A stretch of 64,000 nt of DNA. Source: an uncultured Acetatifactor sp. Its GTDB lineage: Bacteria; Bacillota; Clostridia; Lachnospirales; Lachnospiraceae. Both the position numbers and the translations under genes were made by a program. Location: contig NZ_CAJUCP010000001.1 of assembly GCF_910585425.1 (NCBI RefSeq), positions 66,325 to 130,324 of the forward strand, in the 5' to 3' direction. The notes beneath the pieces were generated by a model. It was not told the DNA's origin. It saw nothing but the letters and a program-made list of their open reading frames with translations, and made no database searches. This document shows positions 18,444 through 27,098 of this stretch, in pieces (position 1 is the first letter of the stretch; every line of letters starts with the position of its first letter).

Positions 18444-20165
18444 TCACAGCACAGCCTTCAGGTCCTCCGTCAGCGTCTCCAGCTTCGCCTGGGCGTCCTC
18501 CAAACTCGTCCCCTTCACGCCCATGTAGAACTTGATCTTAGGCTCCGTGCCCGAGGGCCGTGCGCAGCACCATGCGTCGTCCGGGAGTTCGAAATACAGT
18601 ACATTGGACTTCGGCAGTCCGGTCTTTCCCTCCGCGCCGGTAGCCATGTCCACGATCCTGTCCGTCTGGTAATCCCTGAACTTCAGCACCTGGTGGCTGC
18701 CGAAGGACTTGGGCGGATTCTGGCGCAGCTTTTCCATGATCTCCGCGATCTGCCTGGAGCCGTCGATGCCCTTTAAGGTGATGGTGTACTGGGACTCCTT
18801 GTAATAGCCGTACTTCTCGTAGGTGTCCAGCATCATGTCCCAGAGGGTCTTGCCCTGCTTCTTGCAGTAGGCCGCCACCTCGCACAGGCACATCACCGCC
18901 ACGATGGCGTCCTTGTCCCTGGCGTGGGTCCCCGCCAGGCAGCCGTAGCTCTCCTCCAGGCCGAACACATAGTGGTTGCTGCCGGTCTGCTCGAAGAGTT
19001 TGATCTGCTCGCCGATGAACTTGAAGCCCGTGAGCACCTCGATGAGCTTGACACCGTAAGCGTTCGTAATGGGCTTGGTCATATTGGTGGTGACGATGGT
19101 GGTCACCAGAGCGGGGTTCTCGGGCATCTTGCCTGTGGCAGTCCTCTCCCGCAGGATGTATTCCGCAATCAGCATGCCGGACATATTTCCGGTGAAGGAC
19201 ACGTACTCCCCGGTCCTGGAATCCTTTGCGTATACGCCCAGACGATCCGCATCCGGGTCTGTGGCCAGGACGATGTCCGCGTCCTTCTCTTTGGCCAGCC
19301 GCAGGGCGTAGGTGAAGGCCTTGGGATCCTCGGGGTTGGGGTACTCCAATGTGGTGAAGTTGGGATCCGGGTTCTCCTGCTCCGGCACCACGTACACATG
19401 CTTGAAGCCCAGCTCCGACAGTATGCGCCTGGCGGGGACATTGCCCGTGCCGCACAGGGGCGTGTACACGATCTTGATATCGTCGGCCACCGCTTCGATG
19501 ACCTCCGGGTGGATGATCTGCTTCTTCAGCTCCGCCATATAGGCATCGTCGATTTCTTTGCCGATGACCTGGTACAGGCCCTTTTCCATGGCATCCGCCC
19601 TGTCCATGGTCTTCACGGTATGATAGTCCTTGATGGCCTGGACTTCCTCGATGATCTGTTTATCGAAGGGAGCGGTGACCTGTGCGCCGTCCTCCCAGTA
19701 CACCTTGTAGCCATTGTACTCCGGCGGGTTGTGGCTGGCCGTCACCACGATGCCTGCCGTGCACCCCAGGGTGCGCAGGGCAAAGGAAAGCTCCGGCGTG
19801 GGGCGGAGGGCATCGAACACATAGGCCTTGATCCCGTTGGCCGCCAGGCACAGCGCCGCCACATCGGCGAACTCCGGGGACATGCGCCTAGAATCGTAGG
19901 CGATGGCAACACCCTTCCCCTGGGTGCCCTTCTTCAGGATGAAATTGGCCAGCCCCTGGGTGGCCTTGCGGACCGTGTAGACGTTCATGCGGTTGGTCCC
20001 GGCCCCGATCACGCCACGCAGGCCGCCCGTGCCGAACTCCAGCTCCTTGTAGAATCTCTCCTCGATCTCCTTCTGGTCATTGCGGATGGCCAGCAGCTCA
20101 TCCTTGGTGTCCTGGTCGAAATAGTCATCCTCCAGCCAGAAATTAAAGTCGTCCATATAGCTCAT
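18444..20165 (-). CDS. Phosphohexomutase (phosphoglucomutase/phosphomannomutase family)
   Basis: 573 aa from an ATG at 20165 (MSYMDDFNFW), AGGAG upstream. The four-domain alpha-D-phosphohexomutase architecture is clear: GTGGLRGVIGAGTNRMN, the active-site serine in VVTASHNPPEYNGYKVYW, metal-binding DPDADRLGVYAKD, the sugar loop GLEESYGCL, and the phosphate-binding C-terminal CARPSGTEPKIKFYMG. Likely interconverts glucose 1- and 6-phosphate, so it could feed the dTDP- and UDP-sugar pathways of the downstream locus. The IS remnant begins about 160 nt upstream. Confidence 0.95.
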   Translation of the reverse strand: MSYMDDFNFWLEDDYFDQDTKDELLAIRNDQKEIEERFYKELEFGTGGLRGVIGAGTNRMNVYTVRKATQGLANFILKKGTQGKGVAIAYDSRRMSPEFADVAALCLAANGIKAYVFDALRPTPELSFALRTLGCTAGIVVTASHNPPEYNGYKVYWEDGAQVTAPFDKQIIEEVQAIKDYHTVKTMDRADAMEKGLYQVIGKEIDDAYMAELKKQIIHPEVIEAVADDIKIVYTPLCGTGNVPARRILSELGFKHVYVVPEQENPDPNFTTLEYPNPEDPKAFTYALRLAKEKDADIVLATDPDADRLGVYAKDSRTGEYVSFTGNMSGMLIAEYILRERTATGKMPENPALVTTIVTTNMTKPITNAYGVKLIEVLTGFKFIGEQIKLFEQTGSNHYVFGLEESYGCLAGTHARDKDAIVAVMCLCEVAAYCKKQGKTLWDMMLDTYEKYGYYKESQYTITLKGIDGSRQIAEIMEKLRQNPPKSFGSHQVLKFRDYQTDRIVDMATGAEGKTGLPKSNVLYFELPDDAWCCARPSGTEPKIKFYMGVKGTSLEDAQAKLETLTEDLKAVL

Positions 20166-20427
20166 TTCGCTTCTCCTCTCTTCCGCGCAGCTTTTCACGA
20201 TCTCAGGATCCCTCCCTGCATCTGCATTCTGCGCCTCCTGCAGATATCATTCCTATCCATATCTTACCATATATCTCCGGACTATACCAGACCATTATCC
20301 GCAAAATTGTTACTGTTCACGGCCAATGTCAGTTAGTTAAGTACCAGGTTAGATTCTGCGATAGGGGCCTAACCTAAATTTTTGTAAAAATATCTCGAAA
20401 GTGGTTGACAAAAACGCTAAAATGTGC

Positions 20428-20472
20428 GGCCGCGCTCACTACTGATGAAATTTAGAGGTAGTGAGCGCGGCC
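20428..20472 (+). promoter_or_regulatory. Perfect 15-bp hairpin in the IS leader
   Basis: GGCCGCGCTCACTAC, 15-nt loop, GTAGTGAGCGCGGCC. It lies 46 nt before the transposase ATG, downstream of a TTGACA. Such hairpins in IS leaders commonly limit translation from outside transcripts. Confidence 0.7.
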
Positions 20473-20518
20473 CTTTGGTCAGGGGGATAATATCGTTTTT
20501 GACCAAAGGAGGCACACT

Positions 20519-21118
20519 ATGACCAACCCTGAAAAAATCAAACAGATCCTGCTGTCCGAAATCGAAAAGATGGACCAGCACCATGAGGATTTCTGCAGAC
20601 GCCCCGGAATCGATTTCACCCGTGACAGGAAAATCCCTTTCGGTACGCTCCTACATTTCCAGATCTCCATGGAAAGTGGATCCGTCAGCCATGAACTGCT
20701 CAAGTATTTCAATTTCGATGCCCAGGCACCATCGCTTTCAGCATTCTACCAGCAGCGGGCCAAGCTCTCCGATGATGTCTTCCAAAAGCTTTTCTACAGC
20801 TTCAACAGACACTTCAGCCCTAGATACCTGCTCAAAGGCAGGTACCAGCTCCTGGCATGTGACGGGTCAGGCTTTACTTTCACAAGGAACCCGAAAGGCC
20901 AGGTCACGTTTGTCAAGCAGAAACGCAAACATGTCCATCAGGTTGATTTTTCGATTGCTTTCAAGACCTGCCGCCATTTCCTGCGCCTGCACTCAGGAGA
21001 AGCACCGCCTGATGTGGAGGGCCTGATCAGAAAGCACACGCTTCCTGTCAGGCCCTCCAGGAACTTTGCCCGCCAGCAAAGGTTCCAGGTACCAGTCAGC
21101 TTTACATACCGATTTTGA
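20519..21118 (+). pseudogene. Truncated/internally deleted IS4-family transposase
   Basis: 199 codons, with AGGAGG upstream of the ATG. The N-terminal ~140 residues match the DNA-binding and first catalytic part of Clostridial IS4-type transposases (LSAFYQQRAKLSDDVFQKLF, then the first catalytic Asp in LLACDGSGF). After HVHQVDF the sequence jumps to what looks like the natural C-terminus (CRHFLRLHSGEAPPDVEGL, LPVRPSRNFARQQ, ending VSFTYRF). The middle of the RNase H-like domain with the remaining catalytic residues is absent, so it should be inactive. The exact deletion point is inferred. Confidence 0.8.
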
Positions 21119-21296
21119 CTGACAGAATCATTGTACCACATGGCAGGCTTTTTTCATACCTGTTTATTTGTCATGCAATAAAATAGAAACACTGTTCGGC
21201 AAATGGCATAATTCATGCTGTCTGTTCCAGAACCCGCTCCCAAATGGCACTTCATTCCTATATTCAGGCTACTTATTCGATTTTCAAAGTTCTTAA

Positions 21297-21398
21297 CTAA
21301 CTGACATTGAATAACAACAGTAAACCAAACAGCAATAATACTCCGACTAAATATAACACCTTTTTCAATAATGATATTTCATTTTTCTTTTCTGACAT
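21297..21398 (-). pseudogene. Small single-span membrane peptide gene clipped by the IS
   Basis: 33 codons from an ATG at 21398, with GAGGG 9 nt upstream: MSEKKNEISLLKK, then a hydrophobic helix (VLYLVGVLLLFGLLLLF), then NVS and a stop. The last codons and the stop lie in the IS inverted repeat, so the original C-terminus was cut off by the insertion. AT-rich like the neighbouring island genes. No family can be assigned. It may be a natural short peptide or the start of a longer lost gene. Confidence 0.5.
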
Positions 21399-21443
21399 TT
21401 GTTTTGTCCCTCACTTAATGTCCAACCTTTGAATAATTGGAGA

Positions 21444-22283
21444 TTATAATTGTAGTGCCTTTTCAATTATGGACTTGTTTTCAGGATGTGGCCTGTCTAT
21501 ATCTGATAAAATGCTAATGGTCATTTTTTCACGTGGAATAATAGTCAAATATTGTCCTCCGAAACCACTTGCAAAAAAATATGGAATCTCCAAATCTTTT
21601 CCGATCCACCAGCCTAAGCCATACGGTGTACACTCCGGAATACCACCGCAGGAATACTCGCAGATACTTTGATTATAATATTCTTCAGAGAACAAACGCT
21701 TTCCGTTAATCTCTCCCTTGTTCAACATGAGTTGTCCTAATTCATTTAACATGAAAGGGGAGACTTCCATACCTTGTATATCATCTTTATCCCATTTATA
21801 ATCCTTGTTGACAAAGTTTGAAATGACTTTTGCATGAAACAATTTCGTGATTCCTAGTCCGTATATTTCTTCCAATAAATATACAATGATTTGCGGGTCA
21901 GGCTTGTACTGAAAAGATACGCCGGGTTCACTTTCAAATTTCAATTCCATTACTTCCCTCATATTTATGGGAAGCGGCTCTTGCGGCCCTGGCCATGTGA
22001 TTCCTGTCGTTTTAGACAGGGCATGCTTTATTTTTAGTCTGTACCAGTTCCTGTCTGCAATTATTTCATGAGAAATATAATCAATCACACAATCGTCTAT
22101 ACTCCCTATCCTGCCTTCATATATGGCGATGCCAACAAGAACAGATAAAAAGGATTTGAAGATACAGCCTATGGGAAACAGCAATGTCCCTTCTTCATTT
22201 TCTCTTATATATTCAAATATCACCTGCTCGTTCTTTATAACGCATATATTTTTCAAATGACCAAAGTTATCAAGATTTCGCAT
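21444..22283 (-). CDS. Beta-lactamase-fold (class C/esterase-like) protein with Cys in place of the nucleophilic Ser
   Basis: 279 aa, AAGGAG 8 nt before the ATG. Landmarks of the beta-lactamase/serine hydrolase family are present: a region aligning with SxxK, then VGIAIYEGRIGSIDDCVIDYI, TTGITWPGP, and the C-terminal FFASGFGGQYLTIIPREKMT that corresponds to the KTG/HTG strand. The SxxK position reads CIFK, so the usual serine is cysteine, and the YxN motif reads YKP. It has no signal peptide and a short N-terminus. Composition is markedly AT-rich compared with both flanks, suggesting acquisition. It may be non-catalytic or a cysteine-dependent variant. Confidence 0.75.
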   Translation of the reverse strand: MRNLDNFGHLKNICVIKNEQVIFEYIRENEEGTLLFPIGCIFKSFLSVLVGIAIYEGRIGSIDDCVIDYISHEIIADRNWYRLKIKHALSKTTGITWPGPQEPLPINMREVMELKFESEPGVSFQYKPDPQIIVYLLEEIYGLGITKLFHAKVISNFVNKDYKWDKDDIQGMEVSPFMLNELGQLMLNKGEINGKRLFSEEYYNQSICEYSCGGIPECTPYGLGWWIGKDLEIPYFFASGFGGQYLTIIPREKMTISILSDIDRPHPENKSIIEKALQL

Positions 22284-22295
22284 TTTGCATACTCC

Positions 22296-22511
22296 TTATT
22301 GCTCTGCCATAAACCCCCATTGTACGCCAAATTCATCAATAAAATTACCTGCTAATTTGCTATATGGCAATTCTGTGAAAGGATCTATGACGGTACTTCC
22401 TTCTTTGAAAAAATCATAACAGGCAAGCAGTTCTTCAACCGTTGGAAACATAACAATCAAATGAACGGCGCAATTCAATGATTTCTCTTTGTTTCCAAAT
22501 CTGTCATTCAA
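22296..22511 (-). pseudogene. C-terminal fragment of a VOC (PhnB/glyoxalase-like) protein
   Basis: 71 codons. HLIVMFPTVEELLACYDFF and the end NFIDEFGVQWGFM match the second half of PhnB-like VOC proteins, which are about 130-140 aa. The first half and its metal ligand are missing, and the upstream sequence runs within 30 nt into the histidine kinase end. A 6-bp palindromic hairpin (22513-22533) sits at the junction. It lies just upstream of the beta-lactamase-fold gene. Confidence 0.6.
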
Positions 22512-22539
22512 GGACAGAATTCTATTGTCCTGAAAATCC

Positions 22540-25500
22540 CTACACCCCCATCCAGCGGCTCATGACGGCCGTGAGCTGGGCGATGTCCAGGGGCTTGGCC
22601 ATATGCTCGTTCATCCCGGCCTCCCTGCCTACGGCGATGTCTTCCGCAAAGGCGTTGGCGGACAGGGCGATGATGGGGATGGACAGCGCGTCCCTGCGGG
22701 GGAGCTTGCGTATGGCCCTGGTGGCCTCATAGCCGTTCATGACAGGCATTTGGATGTCCATCAGTATCATGTCGAAATACCCCTCCGGCATGGCCTCGAA
22801 GCGCTCCAGGGCCTTCCTGCCGTTGGGTGCGCATTCCACAGCCGCCCCGGCGGCGCCGATGATCTCCACGGCGATCTCCTGGTTGATGACATTGTCCTCC
22901 ACCAGCAGGATCCTCCTGTCCGCGAACCGTGCGTCGGCGGAATCTTCCTCCGGCTCCCGGGCCGAATCCGCCACGGCTCCCAGGCTCCCCCGGAGCTTCA
23001 GCAGCAATGTCACCGTGACCCTGGTGCCCTTGCCCAGAGCGCTCTCCACCTTGATGAAGCCGCCCATCATGCGCACGATGTTCTGGGCGATCGTCATCCC
23101 CAGCCCCGTCCCCTCAGTCTTGCTGATCCGGGAATCCTCGGCCCGGCTGAAGGGCTCGTAGATATGGGGCAGGAACTCCTCCGCCATGCCGATGCCGTCG
23201 TCCTCGAAGATGAAGTCGTAGAAGCAGCAGCCGTACTTCACCTCCCGCTCTATCACTGTCAGGCCGATGTGGCCGCCCGGCGGGGTGAACTTGAGGGAGT
23301 TGCCCAGAATGTTGGAGAACACCTGGCTGATGCGCCCCCTGTCCCCCGTCACGTCCTCATGCTCCACCCGGGAGGAGACCTTCAGCTCCAGCCCCTTTTC
23401 CTCCACCTGGCCCTGGAGCGACGCGGACACGTCCTCCACCAGCCGGGAGATTTGGAATTCGTCCGCCACCAGGTCCACATTGCCGGATTCCAGTTCGCTC
23501 ATATCCAATATTTCGTTCACCAGGAAAAGGAGGCTGTTGCCGGAGGCGGTGATCTTCCCCAGGCAGTCCCGCAGCTTCTCCTTGTCCTCCACGTTCTCCG
23601 AGGCGATCCTGGTCATTCCCATGATGCCGTTCATGGGCGTGCGGATGTCATGGCTCATTCGGGAGAGGAATTCGCTCTTGGAGGCATTGGCGTGGTTGGC
23701 CGCCTGGCATGCCGCCTGGATGGCCCGCTGCTCCCGCATCTCCTTGCGCTTGCTCTCCGTCACGTCCTGGGCCGCGTAGACGATGCCGCTGGCCTTGCCC
23801 TCCTCATCGGTGCGGGCCATCACCGCAGTGGCCCGGATCCAGCCGAAATCGTCCCCGCCGGCGTCCGTCTCCTCCGGCATCTTGCGGTAGGCGAAGGTCA
23901 CGAAGGGCTGCTCCTTCTTCAGGACCTGGCGCAGGTTCCTGCTGCTCATGGTGTAGAGATAGTCGGCCCGGTCCTCCGGATGGACAAAGGTGTCCGCGTA
24001 GACCCGCAGGGCCTCGTCATAGTCCGTCCGGTCCTCCAGAAGCTTCTGCACGTCCTCCAGCTGGCTCATGCCCCGCATCTGGTTCTGCTCCAGGTCCCCG
24101 TAGTAGGTGGCGAAGAACATGCTGCTCAGGCTCTGGATGATGCCGGCCTGCTCCTCCTCCAGCTTCTGGCGCTTCTGCTCCTCCAGCTTCTCCCTGGTGA
24201 TGTCCCGCCCCAGGACGTTCACTAAAATCTTGCCGTCCCTGCGGATATAGGTCACATGCTGCTCCAGCCACTGCTCCCTGGGGCCCTTTAAGCGGTAGCT
24301 GCAGATCTCCTCCGAATAGTCCTGGGTCTTCGCCGCCTGGCTGCGCATATGCTCCGGGCTCATGTATTTCCTGAATTTCTCCAGGTCTTCGGGAGCCACG
24401 GAGTCCTCCAGGGCCCTCTGGTAATAATGGGTGTATTTCCCCGCTCCCCCGTTCTGGGGCTGGGCGCTCTCGTTGAGCCAGAACCGCTCGCACTGATCGC
24501 TCTCCAGGTGGATCGTGGTCATCACATGGAAACGGGACTTCAGGATAGCGGCCATCTGCATATCCCGCTGGGAGAGGGTCTGCTCCTGCCGCACCCGCTT
24601 ATCCACATCCTGCAGCGCCAGGACCGTGTAGTTCCTGGTGCCCTGGTTCCTGCCGAAATACGCGATCACGGCCACATACCGGTATCTTCCCCCCGCCTGC
24701 CACTGGCATAGCATATCCAGCTTATGCATTCCCGTGTCCCTGGCCTGGAGCAGGCCCTCCAGGGAGAACTTCTGCCGGAACATCTCCCGGTTCTCCGGAT
24801 GGATCTGGTGCATCAGGCGGGACTGCAGGACCACGTCCCACATCAGCGTCTGGGAGCTCCAGCCCTCCTGGCTGTATCCGCCCTCCCGCACCAGGTTCAC
24901 GTTCCCGTCCTTCAAATCGATGGTATATATCCCCAGGTTCTGCTCTCCCAGCGTCCGGGTGACCTCCTGGAGGCGCACGCTGGTCTCATCCAGCTCCAGG
25001 CTCTCCTTGAGCATGTCCTGTACATCCTTGATATAAATCAGGACGGTCTGGTTCCCGTCCGTATATCCCGAATCCGGGGTCACCTCCAGCAGGTTCCAGC
25101 GGTAGCCTCCCGGGGAGCTGCGCCGGTAGCTGCAGGTCAGGTGCTTGCGCCCGGTCTGCAGCACGCTTTTCAGGTACTCCAGGTGGGTGAAGCTCAGGAA
25201 CCGGTCCAGGTCGTCCGGATGGATGGTGCCCTTTTTCTTGAACTGCTCCAGCCATTCCGTGAAGCTCTCCTTCTTGCTGTCTATGGCCCATTCCTCCGCG
25301 CCCGACTTCACTACCTCATAGCTGTTGCGGCTCAGGTTCACCCGCAGGATCTTGCGGTAGACATAGCTGAATTCGTCCATGTGGGGGGTCAGCGTGATGA
25401 CCAGGGCCGGGATGCCGCCCTCCCACTGCATGCGCCTGGCCTCCATGTCCACCGTGCCCAGCACATTGTCGCTGATGATGGATTTGCTCTCCTGCCTCTG

Positions 25501-25695
25501 GCCCATGTGCAGCAGCGGACAGTTGGAGCAGGAGTTCGCCCACATCCTGTCGCAGGTCATCCCCTTCTCCACCTTGGGAGCCATCCTGCGGATGCGTTCG
25601 TTAAAATATAGAATTTCGTGGTTATCCTCCCGGATGACATAGATTCCCGTATTCGGTATGGCATCTAATATCTTTTCATAATCTCTGATATCCAT
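22540..25695 (-). CDS. Hybrid sensor histidine kinase / response regulator, cytosolic, multi-PAS
   Basis: 1051 aa, no transmembrane segment. Residues 1-110 form a PAS-like sensor with a cysteine cluster (C48, C56, C59 in MTCDRMWANSCSNCPLL). Several PAS-like modules follow to about 650. The HisKA H-box SRMSHDIRTPMNGIMGM puts the phospho-His near residue 683. The HATPase has N- and G-box elements (ILGNSLKFTPPGG, DDGIGM, TEGTGLGMTI). A C-terminal receiver (ILLVEDNVINQEI) carries the phospho-Asp near 977 in MILMDIQMPVMNGYEA. No output domain. It ends the first glycan run and may regulate it, which is inference from position only. Confidence 0.95.
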   Translation of the reverse strand: MDIRDYEKILDAIPNTGIYVIREDNHEILYFNERIRRMAPKVEKGMTCDRMWANSCSNCPLLHMGQRQESKSIISDNVLGTVDMEARRMQWEGGIPALVITLTPHMDEFSYVYRKILRVNLSRNSYEVVKSGAEEWAIDSKKESFTEWLEQFKKKGTIHPDDLDRFLSFTHLEYLKSVLQTGRKHLTCSYRRSSPGGYRWNLLEVTPDSGYTDGNQTVLIYIKDVQDMLKESLELDETSVRLQEVTRTLGEQNLGIYTIDLKDGNVNLVREGGYSQEGWSSQTLMWDVVLQSRLMHQIHPENREMFRQKFSLEGLLQARDTGMHKLDMLCQWQAGGRYRYVAVIAYFGRNQGTRNYTVLALQDVDKRVRQEQTLSQRDMQMAAILKSRFHVMTTIHLESDQCERFWLNESAQPQNGGAGKYTHYYQRALEDSVAPEDLEKFRKYMSPEHMRSQAAKTQDYSEEICSYRLKGPREQWLEQHVTYIRRDGKILVNVLGRDITREKLEEQKRQKLEEEQAGIIQSLSSMFFATYYGDLEQNQMRGMSQLEDVQKLLEDRTDYDEALRVYADTFVHPEDRADYLYTMSSRNLRQVLKKEQPFVTFAYRKMPEETDAGGDDFGWIRATAVMARTDEEGKASGIVYAAQDVTESKRKEMREQRAIQAACQAANHANASKSEFLSRMSHDIRTPMNGIMGMTRIASENVEDKEKLRDCLGKITASGNSLLFLVNEILDMSELESGNVDLVADEFQISRLVEDVSASLQGQVEEKGLELKVSSRVEHEDVTGDRGRISQVFSNILGNSLKFTPPGGHIGLTVIEREVKYGCCFYDFIFEDDGIGMAEEFLPHIYEPFSRAEDSRISKTEGTGLGMTIAQNIVRMMGGFIKVESALGKGTRVTVTLLLKLRGSLGAVADSAREPEEDSADARFADRRILLVEDNVINQEIAVEIIGAAGAAVECAPNGRKALERFEAMPEGYFDMILMDIQMPVMNGYEATRAIRKLPRRDALSIPIIALSANAFAEDIAVGREAGMNEHMAKPLDIAQLTAVMSRWMGV

Positions 25696-25771
25696 GTGCG
25701 GTCTCCCCTACTTCCAATCCATCGAAAGTCTTCCGATTTATTTTATCACGGAACAGAACAGGAAGCAAGAC

Positions 25772-26842
25772 TTAAGGATAATAGCGGTAGATTTCCTCCT
25801 GGGAAATCCGCCGCGCCAGCTCCCGCAACTGCGCCAGCACGGCCTCCCAGTCCTCAGGCTCCACCCGGTTCCCGCAGGCGGCCATCCGCTCCAGCATGTA
25901 CTGGTTGACTTCGGGCCCGTAGTGCACCATGTCCATGTAATTGTCCAGGTCGCAGACAATCCAGTCTTCCTGCTGGAAGCAGTACACCTCCACGTTCTCA
26001 AAGCGAAGCAATGCGGTCGCGGCGCTGTCCAGGGCATAGAACCGCTCCTCCAGCTCCCCGTTCACGTATGCGCAGTCCCACCACAGCATGGAGAAGGGGG
26101 GGATCAGGAAGCGGTAGGTGGTCTCCGGATGGGATGACACCTGCTCTGTCAGGAGCGCCACATTGTCCCCGATCAGGCCCTTTTTGTCAGTAAAATCCCT
26201 GTCCTGGGGCTCCCCCTCCAGCACGATGCCCGCCCGGTCATAGGCCCGCATGGCCTGGGCTGCGCCGAATTCCTTGCCCCTCGACCAGTCGTAGGCATGG
26301 CCGCCGGTATTGATGCCCGCGCGGGAATAGGCCAGCATGGCCGGTATCCGCTCCAGCAGGATCTCTTTATTGAAAAGATAGGGCAGGTCGTCCAGGATGC
26401 TTGCCGTGTGGAGGTAGCCCGGCGTATCGCCGCCCCTGAGCGTCACCTCCGTGGAAGCCTCCAGGGCCGGGATGTCCAGGCACCAGAACACGTTCCGCAG
26501 CTCCCCCCTTTCCTGGGCCATTTCCAGGTAATAGAGGAGATCCGCCACGGAGCCCGAGGCGCGGATGACCTTCAGCGTCCTGCAGCCGTATGTCCCGTCC
26601 AGGAAGGAGCTGTCGAAGTTCTCCGCCACGGAGGAGCCCACCAGCACGCTGTCATAGGAGAAGTTCCGGACTGTGCCGGGCATCTGGTTGTCCCTGTCGT
26701 TGAGCACAGCCTCCATGCCGAAGAAGGGGCTGTGGTACTGGTAGAAAGGGTCGAACAGCCAGACGATCAGGGCCACCAGGAGAAATTCCGCCGCGATGAA
26801 GAGAAGGAGGCGCCTGAGCCCCTTCTTCCTGTTTCCGTCCAT
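25772..26842 (-). CDS. SGNH-fold membrane-anchored acyltransferase partner of MBOAT (DltD/AlgJ-like)
   Basis: 356 aa with GGAGG before the ATG. One N-terminal membrane anchor (RLLLFIAAEFLLVALIVWLF) is followed by an extracytoplasmic SGNH domain. Block I reads VLVGSSVAENFDSS (Ser nucleophile), and near the C-terminus MVHYGPEVNQYM supplies the D-x-x-H-like element. Such proteins work with an MBOAT enzyme to O-acylate exported polysaccharides. The MBOAT gene is directly upstream, separated only by a palindromic repeat. Confidence 0.82.
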   Translation of the reverse strand: MDGNRKKGLRRLLLFIAAEFLLVALIVWLFDPFYQYHSPFFGMEAVLNDRDNQMPGTVRNFSYDSVLVGSSVAENFDSSFLDGTYGCRTLKVIRASGSVADLLYYLEMAQERGELRNVFWCLDIPALEASTEVTLRGGDTPGYLHTASILDDLPYLFNKEILLERIPAMLAYSRAGINTGGHAYDWSRGKEFGAAQAMRAYDRAGIVLEGEPQDRDFTDKKGLIGDNVALLTEQVSSHPETTYRFLIPPFSMLWWDCAYVNGELEERFYALDSAATALLRFENVEVYCFQQEDWIVCDLDNYMDMVHYGPEVNQYMLERMAACGNRVEPEDWEAVLAQLRELARRISQEEIYRYYP

Positions 26843-26862
26843 CCCATCACCTCCTATTAGAA

Positions 26863-27097
26863 TCGCTGCGCGATGGCACTAAAGTGTAAAGTCTCTTCGG
26901 CGCACATTTTGGAGAGAAAATTTTACTCGAAAGGGCTCTCATAAAATTTCCTCTCGTGCGCCTCGGGACTTTACTCGCTGCGCGATGGCACTAAAGTGTA
27001 AAGTCTCTTCGGCGCACATTTTGGAGAGCAAATTTTATTCGGAAGGGCTCTCATAAAATTTCCTCTCGTGCGCCTCGGGACTTTACTCGCTGCGCAA
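26863..27097. repeat. Two tandem copies (plus stub) of a 112-bp palindromic repeat
   Basis: Copy 1 is 26863-26974, copy 2 is 26975-27086, and a partial copy is 27087-27097. Each contains nested inverted arms (AAAGTC/GACTTT, GGCGCAC/GTGCGCC, and GAGAG(A/G)AAATTTTA against TAAAATTTCCTCTC), so it can fold into one long stem-loop. The copies differ at only a few positions. It starts directly after the MBOAT stop codon and separates it from the SGNH gene. REP/MITE-like; likely stabilises or attenuates the transcript. Confidence 0.9.
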
Positions 27098-27098
27098 C

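Larger units (their letters stand above)
20324..21309 (+). mobile_element. IS4-family element, internally deleted, with intact terminal inverted repeats
   Basis: Ends are an 18-bp perfect inverted repeat, CAATGTCAGTTAGTTAAG at 20324-20341 and its complement at 21292-21309. The element is 986 bp, short for an IS4-type element, which usually runs about 1.3-1.6 kb. It contains one transposase-derived frame plus a leader with a strong hairpin. No target duplication is apparent. Retained ends mean it could still be moved by a complete relative elsewhere; that is inference. Confidence 0.85.

Noticed and set aside
22513..22533. Terminator for the histidine kinase
   Set aside because: Only a 6-bp stem and no T run; it may simply mark the junction with the acquired island.
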